NCBI GenBank assembly: GCA_947495425.1
Contig: CANLYR010000006.1
Coordinates: 62,001-126,000 of the forward strand
Length of the DNA stretch: 64,000 nt
Direction of reading: 5' to 3'
DNA from: an uncultured Aquimarina sp.
Lineage (GTDB): Bacteria; Bacteroidota; Bacteroidia; Flavobacteriales; Flavobacteriaceae
In this document: positions 1 to 8,866 of the stretch, one piece after another
Position numbering within the stretch: the stretch's first letter is position 1
Layout of the letters: each line of letters opens with the position of its first letter
Translations under genes and position numbers: made by a program
Notes under the pieces: generated by a model
Told to the model about the DNA's origin: nothing
The model's input: the letters and a program-made list of their open reading frames with translations, nothing else
Database searches by the model: none

Positions 1-3000
1 TAAGCTCCTTAGATGCATAGGGTACAGGAATGATAAGAACTCCATTTTGGTAATCATTATAATTGACAAAGCTGTAACTAACAGCGAAACCGCCCAGGTC
101 TTTTTGAGTCACTGGGACTGTTATGGTTTTGCTATTTTTGGATAGCTTAATTAATCGTGTTTCTACAATAGTATTATTTTTTTCGATATCAAGGGTAATA
201 GTAATATCCTCTGAAGCCGAACTAAGTTTTATGATAGCCTCATCACCCACGCTATACGATGTTTTGTCGGTTGTGATTTCAAATAACTGCTGATCACTAA
301 TCTGCGTATCCTTCTGGCTGTATATTGTAATGTATGCAATGTCTTTTACTTCTTGCCCAAATCGATCTTTGGTGTTTACTTCTACGACGTATTTACCAGA
401 TTCCCATTTTTTAAGACTTCCCAACAGTAGCGTATCAGATCCTATGCCGCTTTCTGTGGTTTGGGCAGTATTAAACGTTTTATCTAGTACCAGCTTTCCT
501 TTTTGCCAGGTTCGGTAATCATGCTCATCTCCATAGGCATCATAAGGAAATAATGTGTTAAATTCTTCTTCTTTAAAACCTTCATAATCAGGAGCTTCCC
601 ATGGGCGCTGGCGTAGTGGTTTTTTTGGCGGTTTTAGTTTAAAAAACTGTACGGTTCCTGATGCAGGGATGGGTTCATTATTCAGGTTTACGGTAGTGAT
701 CTCTAGCGTATGATCTTTTTTAGTTTTATCAATTTTGTTTTTTATAGCAATAGAAGCCGTCATTGCATGATATCCTACATTAACGATAGTTATTGTGCTT
801 CTAGTTTCTCCATTGATATCGGTAACATCGGCGGTGACTTCATAATTAAATATTGGTAAATTTTCTTTGGATACCGTAGGGTCAGGAAGCGCAGAAAACT
901 CAATGCTATATTCTCCTTTTTCATTCGTGGTCGTCTCACCATAGGTAATCTCTTGTGGTTCTGAGTTGTGTCTTGGATACCAGTAATACCAGTGAGGATA
1001 TTGTACCTTTCTGTGTACCCGATATACCACTTTGGCATTTGTGATATTGCTCCCTGCATAAGCAGTAGCAACCCCGGTAAGTTTTATAATGTCATTAACG
1101 GTATAGGTTTCGGTGATGGGCTTAAAACTGGTTTCAAACTTAGGTCGTTTATACTCTTCTACAGCGATAGAGGTACTTTGATAATTATTTGTAAATAGTG
1201 TGTATGTGCCTGTTAATCCAGAGGATGGAAGTATAAACTCTCCATTAAATGAACCGTATTCGTTAGTTTTGAATTGTATTGTTTTTATAGCCTGCCCATT
1301 CACATCCTTTAGCGTTACATAGGTGGGTTGATTTGGCATTACTTTATAGTCCTCTTTTCCAGTAGAGGACATCATTATTCCTTTAACATATACAGTTTGC
1401 CCCGGTCTGTATATACTTCGATCTGTAAACAGAAAGGTATTATACTTTATATTGTCGTCATCACGATTAGGCGTGTAGGATTGATTTAGGTAATATTGAT
1501 CAAAATAAGCCGTATCCTTTTCATACGTTACTGTAATAGTAACATCGTAATAATGCGTACTTACAGCCAGAGATGCTTGCCCTTTTTGATCTGTAGTTAA
1601 GGTTTTGTCTATTTTTTTTCCGTAGCCTCTGTTATTATTTGTTTTAACATGTATTTTGGCATTAGCAACGGGTGCGCCAGTATTGCGATCTACAACCTGA
1701 AAAATCGTTGCTGCAGGAGTTTTATTCTCGATCAGTGCTAAGTTACTTATCTGTAAAGTCCCATAAGAGAACATGGTATCTGTAGAAAGCTCTTTTGATG
1801 TTGTAGCCAGAATTAGATAGGACCCCTGATTGAGTTCTGGAAGCGAAGCCTCGGTAGTATGGGTTTGATAATCCTGCTCATTGCATAGTTCTGACTCCCA
1901 AGTTGTACTGATGCTTAGGGAGTTTAGAAATTTGATTTGATCTTCGGTTCTATATTTTTCTTTAAATGTTTTGATTTGTTTCTTGTTAATTTTTAAAGCT
2001 TTGAAATAGAGTTTGTTTAGATTTTTGTAGGTTATTAGTAATCGCCCTGCTCTTTGTATAGGAAGATAGCTTTCGGTTTTAATATTTAGTTCTGTAAGAT
2101 GTATTTGCCCTTTTAATGCCTTGCATTTATTTGCACCCCTGGATTCTGGATGTTTTTTGATTACAGCGTTGCATATTTCTAATGCGTCTTTTAGTTTCCA
2201 TCGATGTGTTTCGTTTTCTTTTGGCACATATGATGACGCTTGTTCTTTATAAAGATTTGCAATTTCGTAATCATACAAAGCCGATGCACTATGGGTCGCA
2301 AACTTTTGTTTTTCTGATTGTAGTGTTTCTAAGAGAGTAGCTTGTTTGTCTGTAAATACGGCATTTTGATACACAAATTGTATACGTTCGATATTTACTT
2401 CGATTAGGGCATCGGGTTGCTTATCTCGGGCATGAAATTTTAATAAGTTTTGATATAGTTTTAAGGCATTAAACTGTAGTGATAGCGAATCTTTGGTTGT
2501 TATGGTTAGCGAAGAGAAGGTAGGATATTCTTCTATATATCTTTTGTCATCGATTTTGAATGCGTAAGCAGGTTTGGTAATGTTGGTTTCAGAAGTTTTA
2601 TAAAATTCTAGCGCATTATGGATTAAAAAATCATAAAGCGTGGGTCTGTATTTCTTTGAGTTTTCTGCGGTAGTGAGGATTTGATCAAATGCTGCAAGAT
2701 CTTTTTGTTGTGCTAATACTCCGTTTTGAAATGATTTTTGATACTGTACATGGATTTCGTTAAATAGGGTTTGTAGATCCCAGGTCCTAAAATCTTCCTG
2801 ATCTACTTTTTCTGATGTTTTTGTCCTGTTATAAAATTTCCATCTGTTTTGTTGAAAATATTGCCAGTATAAATTTGCCAGAATGTTTTCTAAAATGTTC
2901 CTTTTCGGAAATGTACTTTGATCAATCTCTGTTTTAAATTCTTTTATAATAGTAAGTTGTGCATTTTCTTCAAGAGTAATCATGTACTTGGCCTTGTGCA

Positions 3001-3205
3001 GTAAGGCTTTTATGACCTGATTATCATTCTGTTCTTTTTTAGCCTTATTATAAATAAGTGTTACAGTTTCTAGAGCAGATTTTGGCAAGCCCTGTTGGTT
3101 AAAAGTTTCCACTTTTTCCCAATCGGTCTTATAGTCATTCTGGCCTTTCATAGTATACAAATTAGAGATGCAAATTATAACAAGGATGATATACTTCTTC
3201 ATCAT
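1..3205 (-). CDS. alpha-2-macroglobulin family protein (partial, C-terminus off the window)
   Basis: Open reading frame on the minus strand from ATG at 3205 (a second ATG follows at 3202) to the left edge, at least 1068 codons; I read both ends and the middle in frame. The start MMKKYIILVIICISNLY is a signal peptide without a lipobox. About 400 helical residues follow, then Ig-like macroglobulin domains. The hallmark TDRSIYRPGQ (about residues 592-601) marks the MG2 domain of alpha-2-macroglobulin-like proteins. Family members in Bacteroidota are 1800-2000 residues, so nearly half is missing and the thioester region cannot be judged. Known relatives are large secreted or periplasmic proteins thought to trap proteases or guard the envelope; the exact role here is inferred. 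Transcribed divergently from mpl. Confidence 0.88.
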   Translation of the reverse strand, partial: MMKKYIILVIICISNLYTMKGQNDYKTDWEKVETFNQQGLPKSALETVTLIYNKAKKEQNDNQVIKALLHKAKYMITLEENAQLTIIKEFKTEIDQSTFPKRNILENILANLYWQYFQQNRWKFYNRTKTSEKVDQEDFRTWDLQTLFNEIHVQYQKSFQNGVLAQQKDLAAFDQILTTAENSKKYRPTLYDFLIHNALEFYKTSETNITKPAYAFKIDDKRYIEEYPTFSSLTITTKDSLSLQFNALKLYQNLLKFHARDKQPDALIEVNIERIQFVYQNAVFTDKQATLLETLQSEKQKFATHSASALYDYEIANLYKEQASSYVPKENETHRWKLKDALEICNAVIKKHPESRGANKCKALKGQIHLTELNIKTESYLPIQRAGRLLITYKNLNKLYFKALKINKKQIKTFKEKYRTEDQIKFLNSLSISTTWESELCNEQDYQTHTTEASLPELNQGSYLILATTSKELSTDTMFSYGTLQISNLALIENKTPAATIFQVVDRNTGAPVANAKIHVKTNNNRGYGKKIDKTLTTDQKGQASLAVSTHYYDVTITVTYEKDTAYFDQYYLNQSYTPNRDDDNIKYNTFLFTDRSIYRPGQTVYVKGIMMSSTGKEDYKVMPNQPTYVTLKDVNGQAIKTIQFKTNEYGSFNGEFILPSSGLTGTYTLFTNNYQSTSIAVEEYKRPKFETSFKPITETYTVNDIIKLTGVATAYAGSNITNAKVVYRVHRKVQYPHWYYWYPRHNSEPQEITYGETTTNEKGEYSIEFSALPDPTVSKENLPIFNYEVTADVTDINGETRSTITIVNVGYHAMTASIAIKNKIDKTKKDHTLEITTVNLNNEPIPASGTVQFFKLKPPKKPLRQRPWEAPDYEGFKEEEFNTLFPYDAYGDEHDYRTWQKGKLVLDKTFNTAQTTESGIGSDTLLLGSLKKWESGKYVVEVNTKDRFGQEVKDIAYITIYSQKDTQISDQQLFEITTDKTSYSVGDEAIIKLSSASEDITITLDIEKNNTIVETRLIKLSKNSKTITVPVTQKDLGGFAVSYSFVNYNDYQNGVLIIPVPYASKEL

Positions 3206-3567
3206 AAAGGTTTTAGATTCTGGTTAGACATAAACAAGTCTTGTACCAAATATTTTCAGGTTAATTTATAAAAACAATATAAAGCTACGGTTTTGAAACG
3301 ATCCACATTAATGTATTGTTATAAATCATTGCTAAGAAAGTACTAAAATGAATGATGTGCAATGATAAATGAGGGAAATAGTGTTGTGGTTGAGGGAGTG
3401 GATGAGTATTTGAGTGGATGAGTGAGTTTGTGTATTAGAATTATAAATTTTGAAGCATAGTATCGTATCAGTTACTCCCTAACTCATGTACTTTACATTT
3501 TTAATACAATCATTCTAGTAGTATTCAATGTAGATTGTATCTTTACGATTCGATTTAATAGTTTGCT
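3206..3567. other. intergenic region between divergent A2M-like gene and mpl
   Basis: 362 bases without a credible gene. It holds a direct repeat of 12 bases (GAGTGGATGAGT at 3396-3407 and 3412-3423, period 16) and, at 3538-3545, the box TATCTTTA, one base off the Bacteroidota -7 consensus TAnnTTTG, suitably placed for mpl. No terminator or structured RNA was recognised. Confidence 0.5.
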
Positions 3568-4926
3568 ATGCGTGTACATTTTATTGCAATAGGCGGAAGT
3601 GCGATGCACAATCTGGCCATTGCTCTTCATCAAAAAGGATATCAGGTAACAGGAAGTGATGATACTATTTTTGAACCCTCAAAGTCGAGATTAGACAAAT
3701 ATGGATTATTACCTGCTGCGTTTGGTTGGTTCTCTAAGACAATAACTTCAGATCTTGATGCGATTATTTTAGGAATGCATGCCAAAGAGGATAACGAAGA
3801 ACTTCTAAAGGCTCGGGAATTAGGGTTGAAAATATATTCATATCCCGAATTTTTATATGAGCAATCCAAAAATAAGACCAGGGTAGTAATAGGGGGTTCA
3901 CATGGTAAAACTACGATTACGTCAATGATATTGCATGTGTTGCATTATCATAACAAAAATGTGGATTATATGGTAGGTGCTCAGTTAGAGGGTTTTGATA
4001 CCATGGTTCATCTTACAGAAGAGAATGATTTTATCGTATTAGAGGGAGACGAATATTTATCTTCTCCGATAGATCGCAGGCCAAAATTTCATTTATACCA
4101 ACCCAATATTGCGTTGGTAAGCGGTATTGCTTGGGATCATATTAATGTATTCCCAACCTTTGATAACTATGTAGCACAGTTTAGAGTTTTTATGAGTTCT
4201 ATTGTTAACGGCGGCGCATTGGTGTATAATGCAGAAGATGAAACCGTTAAAGAATTGGCAGAAGCAACCGAAAACCCTATTCGTAAGTTTTCTTATCACA
4301 CCCCAGAATATAGAATAGAAGCAGGAGAAACCTTGCTTAATACTCCTGAAGGAGAAATGCCAATAGAAATATTTGGTGCGCATAATCTAAGTAATCTTGC
4401 GGGAGCTAAGTGGATTTGCCAACATATGGGCATTGATGAAGATGATTTCTACGAGGCGATTGCTTCTTTTAAAGGGGCTTCAAAACGATTAGAAAAAATA
4501 GCAGAAGGAACTCATGCAGTGGCCTACAAGGATTTTGCTCATAGCCCATCAAAAGTAAGTGCAACCACTACAGCAGTAAAACAACAATATAAAGACAGAA
4601 CACTTATAGCTTGCCTGGAGTTGCATACGTATAGCAGTCTTAATGCAGAATTTTTGAAAGAGTATGAAGGAGCTTTGGATGCAGCAGATGAAGCCGTGGT
4701 CTTCTTTTCTCCTGATGCCGTAAAAATTAAAAAACTGGAAGAGGTATCTGCTTTACAAATAGAAAAAGCATTTAATTGCAATGACTTAATTATCTATACG
4801 AACCCAGAAGAATTTCAGCAGTATTTGAAGCAGAAAAATTTTATTAATTCGGTATTACTTCTAATGAGTAGTGGTAATTACGGCGGATTAAATTTTGATG
4901 AGGTAAAAAATTGGATTGAGGATTAA
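3568..4926 (+). CDS. mpl: UDP-N-acetylmuramate:L-alanyl-gamma-D-glutamyl-meso-diaminopimelate ligase (Mpl)
   Basis: 452 residues. Mur-ligase fold: N-terminal Rossmann part opening MRVHFIAIGGSAMHNLA, ATP-binding loop GGSHGKTT at 109-116, and C-terminal ligase domain with FAHSPSKVSATTTA. Mpl joins recycled L-Ala-gamma-D-Glu-mesoDAP tripeptide to UDP-MurNAc in the cytoplasm, allowing reuse of cell-wall peptides. It resembles MurC, but the opening IAIGGSAMHNLA and the short length fit Mpl of Bacteroidota. Its 3' end overlaps the stop of the convergent PaiB-like gene by a few bases, so there is no room for a terminator between them. True MurC is the main alternative. Confidence 0.88.
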   Translation: MRVHFIAIGGSAMHNLAIALHQKGYQVTGSDDTIFEPSKSRLDKYGLLPAAFGWFSKTITSDLDAIILGMHAKEDNEELLKARELGLKIYSYPEFLYEQSKNKTRVVIGGSHGKTTITSMILHVLHYHNKNVDYMVGAQLEGFDTMVHLTEENDFIVLEGDEYLSSPIDRRPKFHLYQPNIALVSGIAWDHINVFPTFDNYVAQFRVFMSSIVNGGALVYNAEDETVKELAEATENPIRKFSYHTPEYRIEAGETLLNTPEGEMPIEIFGAHNLSNLAGAKWICQHMGIDEDDFYEAIASFKGASKRLEKIAEGTHAVAYKDFAHSPSKVSATTTAVKQQYKDRTLIACLELHTYSSLNAEFLKEYEGALDAADEAVVFFSPDAVKIKKLEEVSALQIEKAFNCNDLIIYTNPEEFQQYLKQKNFINSVLLLMSSGNYGGLNFDEVKNWIED

Positions 4927-5522
4927 AAATGATCCTCAAATAATCTATTTACAAAACTCTCTATACTTTTTTGATTGTTTTTGATCAATTCTAGCCTGGC
5001 ATTCTCAATATCAGTTGGAATTTTATCCTGACTTAGTTTAAATTTCCCTTCCCAATGTTGTACATTAATTTCAAAACAATGGATATGTGGAGTCAAACGA
5101 TCCATTCTGGGGTCTTCAAGGTCTAGAGTGAATTTGTGATTGGGATTTTCAAGAAATTCAGTCATCGCTACCATGGATTTTTTTACAACTGTAGCATCTT
5201 CAATGAGAGCTACGACACCAGTTGCATGTGCAATAATATAGTTCCAGGTAGGTAATTGTTTGGTGGTATAAACCGATGGAGAAATATAGGTTTGTGGCCC
5301 TTGAAAAATAGCTGTAATAGGGTGGTTGTCTTTTAATACATCGGTGTGTGGATTGTTCTTGTCTATATGTCCTACAAGTTTATCCCCATGAAAAATTAAT
5401 GGTGCATGAGTTATATATGGAGTTTGATCTTTCACAGACACAAGGGTAGCAAAAGGATATGCCAAAGCTACTTGTTTAATAGTACTAGTGCGGTGTTCTT
5501 GATGATGTTTTGGTGGATACAC
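4923..5522 (-). CDS. PaiB family FMN-binding protein
   Basis: 199 residues starting at a GTG (MYPPKHHQEHRTS); no in-frame ATG fits the family's usual opening MYxPxHF. The protein matches the PaiB / FMN-binding negative transcriptional regulator family: a split-barrel flavin-binding fold with the conserved stretches ATLVS, THAPLIFHGDKLVGHI and PTWNYIIAHATG. The Bacillus founder affects protease and sporulation genes; in Flavobacteriaceae the function is untested and it may simply be a flavin-dependent oxidoreductase. It lies 5 bases downstream of the DUF1569 gene and is probably cotranscribed with it. Confidence 0.85.
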   Translation of the reverse strand: MYPPKHHQEHRTSTIKQVALAYPFATLVSVKDQTPYITHAPLIFHGDKLVGHIDKNNPHTDVLKDNHPITAIFQGPQTYISPSVYTTKQLPTWNYIIAHATGVVALIEDATVVKKSMVAMTEFLENPNHKFTLDLEDPRMDRLTPHIHCFEINVQHWEGKFKLSQDKIPTDIENARLELIKNNQKSIESFVNRLFEDHF

Positions 5523-5527
5523 AGAGA

Positions 5528-5971
5528 TTATACGTTAAATTGGTTTAGATGATGATCAAGGTGTTTGTATTGCATTTTCCCCCACTGATCATATGTGAAT
5601 TTTCCGAACATAGGATGAGGATCCCAGTCTTTTTTATCTCTCTGATTAGAGAACTCAGAGATCAGTGTTAGTAATTGTTCTTTTTCTTTTTCGAAATCTT
5701 TTGAGTCCGCAACTTTAAGCTTGGCATGTGTAGGTAAATTTTTCTTCCATGGTTTATCATTATACATGGCTTTTTTGAAAAATAATTTTGCTAATAGATT
5801 GGGTTTAAGTTCGGGATGTTCTTTTTGTAGTGCAATTTTTAAGGGAAATTGACAGTGAAAAAACATTTGCGATACCTCCATTTTCCCCCAGATGGGGGTA
5901 CTATTATTGGATAATCTTTTTATGCGCTCTTCAATTTCTTGGTGCACCGTTTCCTTAAATAAAGATTTCAT
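5528..5971 (-). CDS. DUF1569 (DinB-like four-helix) protein
   Basis: 147 residues, ATG start. Sequence features of the DUF1569/DinB-like superfamily: MEVSQMFFHCQFPL near residue 40 and the C-terminal YKHLDHHLNQF, supplying His residues that bind a metal in DinB-fold proteins (H near 39, HxxHH near 140). No biochemical role is established for the family; thiol-dependent metal-binding enzymes share the fold. First gene of a two-gene unit with the PaiB-like gene. A -7 box lies at 6001-6008 on this strand. Confidence 0.8.
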   Translation of the reverse strand: MKSLFKETVHQEIEERIKRLSNNSTPIWGKMEVSQMFFHCQFPLKIALQKEHPELKPNLLAKLFFKKAMYNDKPWKKNLPTHAKLKVADSKDFEKEKEQLLTLISEFSNQRDKKDWDPHPMFGKFTYDQWGKMQYKHLDHHLNQFNV

Positions 5972-6000
5972 CTGCTAAAGATTTTAATATGATCTATACT

Positions 6001-6030
6001 CAAAAATAACATATTAAATTAAAACACAAT
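6001..6030 (-). promoter_or_regulatory. promoter of the DUF1569-PaiB unit
   Basis: On the minus strand TATTTTTG (6008-6001) matches TAnnTTTG, with ATTG (6030-6027) 18 bases upstream as the -33 element. The predicted start is about 24 bases before the ATG. The -33 element lies inside the 21-bp terminator stem at 6023-6072. Confidence 0.5.
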
Positions 6031-6072
6031 AGCCCAAAATGGACCATATGATCCACTTTGGGCTATTGTGTT
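6023..6072. terminator. long hairpin, terminator of the 6093-6536 gene
   Basis: AACACAATAGCCCAAAATGGA (written here in two parts: AACACAATAGCCC and AAAATGGA; 6023-6043) pairs with 6052-6072 over 21 positions with one mismatch, loop CCATATGA. On the minus strand it is followed by TTTTAATTT, as expected for an intrinsic terminator of the upstream minus-strand gene. Confidence 0.8.
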
Positions 6073-6092
6073 ATGCTGTTTTATATATTTTA

Positions 6093-6536
6093 TTAACCTA
6101 CTTCGTCAAAGAAAAGACTTAAAAATCCATCCAGATCGTCATTATTAGCGATATCTTTAGGAGTCCCTAAATTAATCATTAAGGGTTGATCTTTGATTGT
6201 ACCATGCAAGAAATATTGATACGTAGTTCCCATTTTAAATTTATAACCTTTTAATTGCGAACCAAAAGAAGTAAATGTCACTTCTGATTTTGAGCTATTG
6301 CTCTCAGCAAATGCACTTATTGTAGCATCAAATACAGCAGATAGCATATCAGCACTATAATAATCCCACTTGATTGAAGTTCCATTACAAGCTTGCATCT
6401 CATATTCTGATTGAGCTTGACATCCGTTGGGTACTTGTATGTTGTTTCCTACAAGATTTAAAAACGAAACTTTATTGTCTTGCCCATAAAAACTAAAAGT
6501 TACAAGAAGTAAAGTAATAGTAATAATATTCTTCAT
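6093..6536 (-). CDS. secreted protein of unknown function
   Basis: 147 residues with signal peptide MKNIITITLLLVTFSFYGQ, so probably periplasmic or secreted after cleavage behind SFYGQ. The mature part has two Cys (CQAQSEYEMQAC, about residues 39-49) that could form a disulfide, and otherwise resembles no family I recognise. It has its own promoter (6589-6620) and terminator (6023-6072) and is thus a monocistronic unit. Coding is supported by the signal peptide and by a compact ORF in a long gap. Confidence 0.6.
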   Translation of the reverse strand: MKNIITITLLLVTFSFYGQDNKVSFLNLVGNNIQVPNGCQAQSEYEMQACNGTSIKWDYYSADMLSAVFDATISAFAESNSSKSEVTFTSFGSQLKGYKFKMGTTYQYFLHGTIKDQPLMINLGTPKDIANNDDLDGFLSLFFDEVG

Positions 6537-6588
6537 AAATAGGTTAATTTGAAGTTGTTAAATTATTTATTTTTTGATTAAGGGTGAC

Positions 6589-6624
6589 CAAATATAGTAA
6601 AACTTTCATTTTCAAACAAATATA
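6589..6624 (-). promoter_or_regulatory. tandem -7 boxes for the 6093-6536 gene
   Basis: Minus-strand TATATTTG occurs twice, at 6596-6589 and 6624-6617. TTTG copies at 6616-6613 and 6620-6617 lie 16 and 20 bases upstream of the proximal box. Predicted leader to the ATG at 6536 is about 46 nt. Confidence 0.5.
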
Positions 6625-6764
6625 TGTCATTAATATTAAAATATATTTATAAAATTAGGGATTGATTTCATAGATTAATCATGTAATAATCTATTGTAAT
6701 TGAGATAAATAGTTTATACTTACATGTAGTAATATGTGCGCCTTTTCAATTTTAAAATTAACAT

Positions 6765-7463
6765 ATGAAAGAGCAGAATTCTTCATTTTCTATTAAGGAA
6801 TGGAGTGAAAATGATCGCCCAAGAGAGAAATTAATCGCCAAAGGGAAAAATACTTTGACAGATGCAGAATTGATGGCAATCCTCATTGGTTCTGGCAATC
6901 GAAAAGAGAGTGCAGTAGCATTGAGTAAACGCATACTGGCTAGTGTGGGGAACAATATTAATGCCTTGAGTAAATTATCAGTTAAACAGTTAATGAAATT
7001 TAATGGTATCGGAGAAGCAAAAGCTATAACTATAGTTGCAGGACTGGAGTTGGGTAGAAGGAGGAGAGAAGAAGATGTGCCCGTTATGCCAAATATAACT
7101 TCTAGTAAAGATGTATTCCATATTTTTCAACCGATTATCGGAGATCTTGAGCATGAAGAATTTTGGGTGTTGTTTTTAAACAATGCCAATAGAGTAATTC
7201 AAAAGAAACAAATTAGTCTAGGTGGAAAGACAGGTACTGTAGTAGATCCACGCATTGTCTTTAGATATGCATTAGAATGTAGTGCTACTAGTATAGTATT
7301 AGGACATAATCATCCAAGTGGTTCTTTGCGACCTAGTAGGTCTGATAAAGATATCACTCACAAATTAAAGCAAGCTGGTTTGAGTTTGGATATAAATGTA
7401 ATAGATCATCTTATTATTACCGAAAAGAATTATTTTAGCTTTGCAGATGAAGCTATTTTATAG
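6765..7463 (+). CDS. radC: RadC family JAB-domain protein
   Basis: 232 residues, full length for the family. An N-terminal helix-hairpin-helix (NGIGEAKA, 80-87) is followed by the JAB/MPN metalloprotease-like domain, with HNHPSG (181-186) and Asp194 forming the metal site of the JAMM type. Long called a DNA-repair protein from an E. coli mutation later reassigned; the true substrate is unknown. First of three same-strand genes (radC, deacetylase-like, YjjG nucleotidase), an order I associate with Flavobacteriaceae. Confidence 0.9.
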   Translation: MKEQNSSFSIKEWSENDRPREKLIAKGKNTLTDAELMAILIGSGNRKESAVALSKRILASVGNNINALSKLSVKQLMKFNGIGEAKAITIVAGLELGRRRREEDVPVMPNITSSKDVFHIFQPIIGDLEHEEFWVLFLNNANRVIQKKQISLGGKTGTVVDPRIVFRYALECSATSIVLGHNHPSGSLRPSRSDKDITHKLKQAGLSLDINVIDHLIITEKNYFSFADEAIL

Positions 7464-7561
7464 CGTAATTCGGGATAAGGAATTGATTTAAAAACTAATA
7501 AAAACAGTAACAGTTTACATATAATATGTAATCCACAACATTGTAATTCGTAATTAGAACT

Positions 7562-8866
7562 ATGCTACTAATTTATGTACAGAAAGTTACACCAAGAGTT
7601 TCTTATACTTTTAAGCAGATTTGTAAACGAATCTTGGGGCTGGATATAGATTTGACTTCAAAAATTGAAACTTTCATTGCTCATGACGGTCCAAAATTTT
7701 CTTATGGAAAACAACCATTAAGCAAAGAGCTTTATTTTCAGAGTGTAGATTTACTTTTTGAACATGGTCTGAATGATGTAGATATTCAAGTATTTGATTG
7801 GGAAGATACACGATGTTTTTTTGAGGTGAAACATGAGCGTTCGGCATTGCCTTATGATATTTTTGCTGCTACATTCTATTTGCTAACACGCTACGAAGAA
7901 TATTTACCTCATGTAAAAGATAGTATGGGGCGTTTTCCTGCTACTGAAAGTATTGCATATAGTAATGGATTTTTAAATGAACCGGTAGTTGATATATGGG
8001 CGTATAAATTCAAAAATATTCTTTTAGAGAAGTATCCAAACCTCAGATTTGGAAAAAGAAAATTTACCATAAAGCCAATTATATCTGTATCACAGACCTT
8101 TGCATATAAGAATAAAGGTATTTTGAGATCAATAGGTGGGGGTACTCGGGATTTATGGAAATTGAAACTAGATGATTTTACAGACAGAATTAAAGTGTCT
8201 ATTGGCTTAAAAAAAGATCCCTATGATACATTTGATTTTATAATTGATCTACAAAAACAAAAGAGGAGAAAGGCGAAAGTATTATTTGGATTGGGGGATT
8301 ATTCTAATCATGAAAAAAATGTTGGCTATAATCGTCCTCAACACCAAGCTGTGATTAAGCATATTGCTGATTATATTGATATAGGATTAAAAGTATCTCT
8401 TGACGCTATTAGCAACTTATCTGTTTTGAATATAGAAAAAGGTCGAATAGAAAGTATTTTTAACAGAAGATTGTTGTATTCAATCTGTTCTTTTTTTAAA
8501 ATAAAATTACCAGAAGCCTATCGTAATTTTATTGAGCTAGAGATAGAAGAGGACTATTCTATGGGCTATTCAAAATACTCAGGGTTTAGAGCTGGTACAT
8601 GTACTCCGTTTATGTTTTATGATTTAGATTATGAAGTGCAAACGCCATTGATAATTTATTCTTTTTGCTTCACTAATCAAGATAAAAGAGCACATATCCA
8701 AAATGAAGAATCTGCAAGAACAGAAATCCTTTCCTATATTGAAACAGTAAAGAAGGTACAAGGTACTTTTGTTCCCGTATTTAGTAATACCCTATTTAGT
8801 GATCTCGAGGGACAACCATTCTGGAAAGCAATCCTAACGTTTATTTGGAATTTGGACGATGAATAA
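7562..8866 (+). CDS. polysaccharide-deacetylase-family protein, probably catalytically inactive
   Basis: 434 residues. The N-terminal region (AHDGPKFSYGKQ, LTRYEEYLP) and the C-terminal EDYSMGYSKYSGFRAGTCTPF match the Bacteroidota polysaccharide deacetylase family that carries an N-terminal DUF7033-type domain. In active members I know, the motifs read roughly IDVDxA, HPSY and RQHF. Here the matching positions read ISVSQTFA (about 176-183), VSLDAISN (about 279-286) and RLLYSICSFF (about 301-310), so the metal-binding Asp and His residues appear lost although the frame is intact. It ends 8 bases inside the next gene, implying coupled translation. The motif comparison is from memory; an alignment is needed. 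Confidence 0.75.
   Translation: MLLIYVQKVTPRVSYTFKQICKRILGLDIDLTSKIETFIAHDGPKFSYGKQPLSKELYFQSVDLLFEHGLNDVDIQVFDWEDTRCFFEVKHERSALPYDIFAATFYLLTRYEEYLPHVKDSMGRFPATESIAYSNGFLNEPVVDIWAYKFKNILLEKYPNLRFGKRKFTIKPIISVSQTFAYKNKGILRSIGGGTRDLWKLKLDDFTDRIKVSIGLKKDPYDTFDFIIDLQKQKRRKAKVLFGLGDYSNHEKNVGYNRPQHQAVIKHIADYIDIGLKVSLDAISNLSVLNIEKGRIESIFNRRLLYSICSFFKIKLPEAYRNFIELEIEEDYSMGYSKYSGFRAGTCTPFMFYDLDYEVQTPLIIYSFCFTNQDKRAHIQNEESARTEILSYIETVKKVQGTFVPVFSNTLFSDLEGQPFWKAILTFIWNLDDE

Noticed and set aside
330..1198. Plus-strand ORFs inside the alpha-2-macroglobulin-like gene
   Set aside because: They lie antisense to a clearly coding frame with family motifs and have no features of their own.
7541..7553. GTAATTCGTAATT-like words recurring in spacers (also near 34890 and 43049)
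   Set aside because: Short AT-rich words; without a genome-wide count they cannot be told from background composition.
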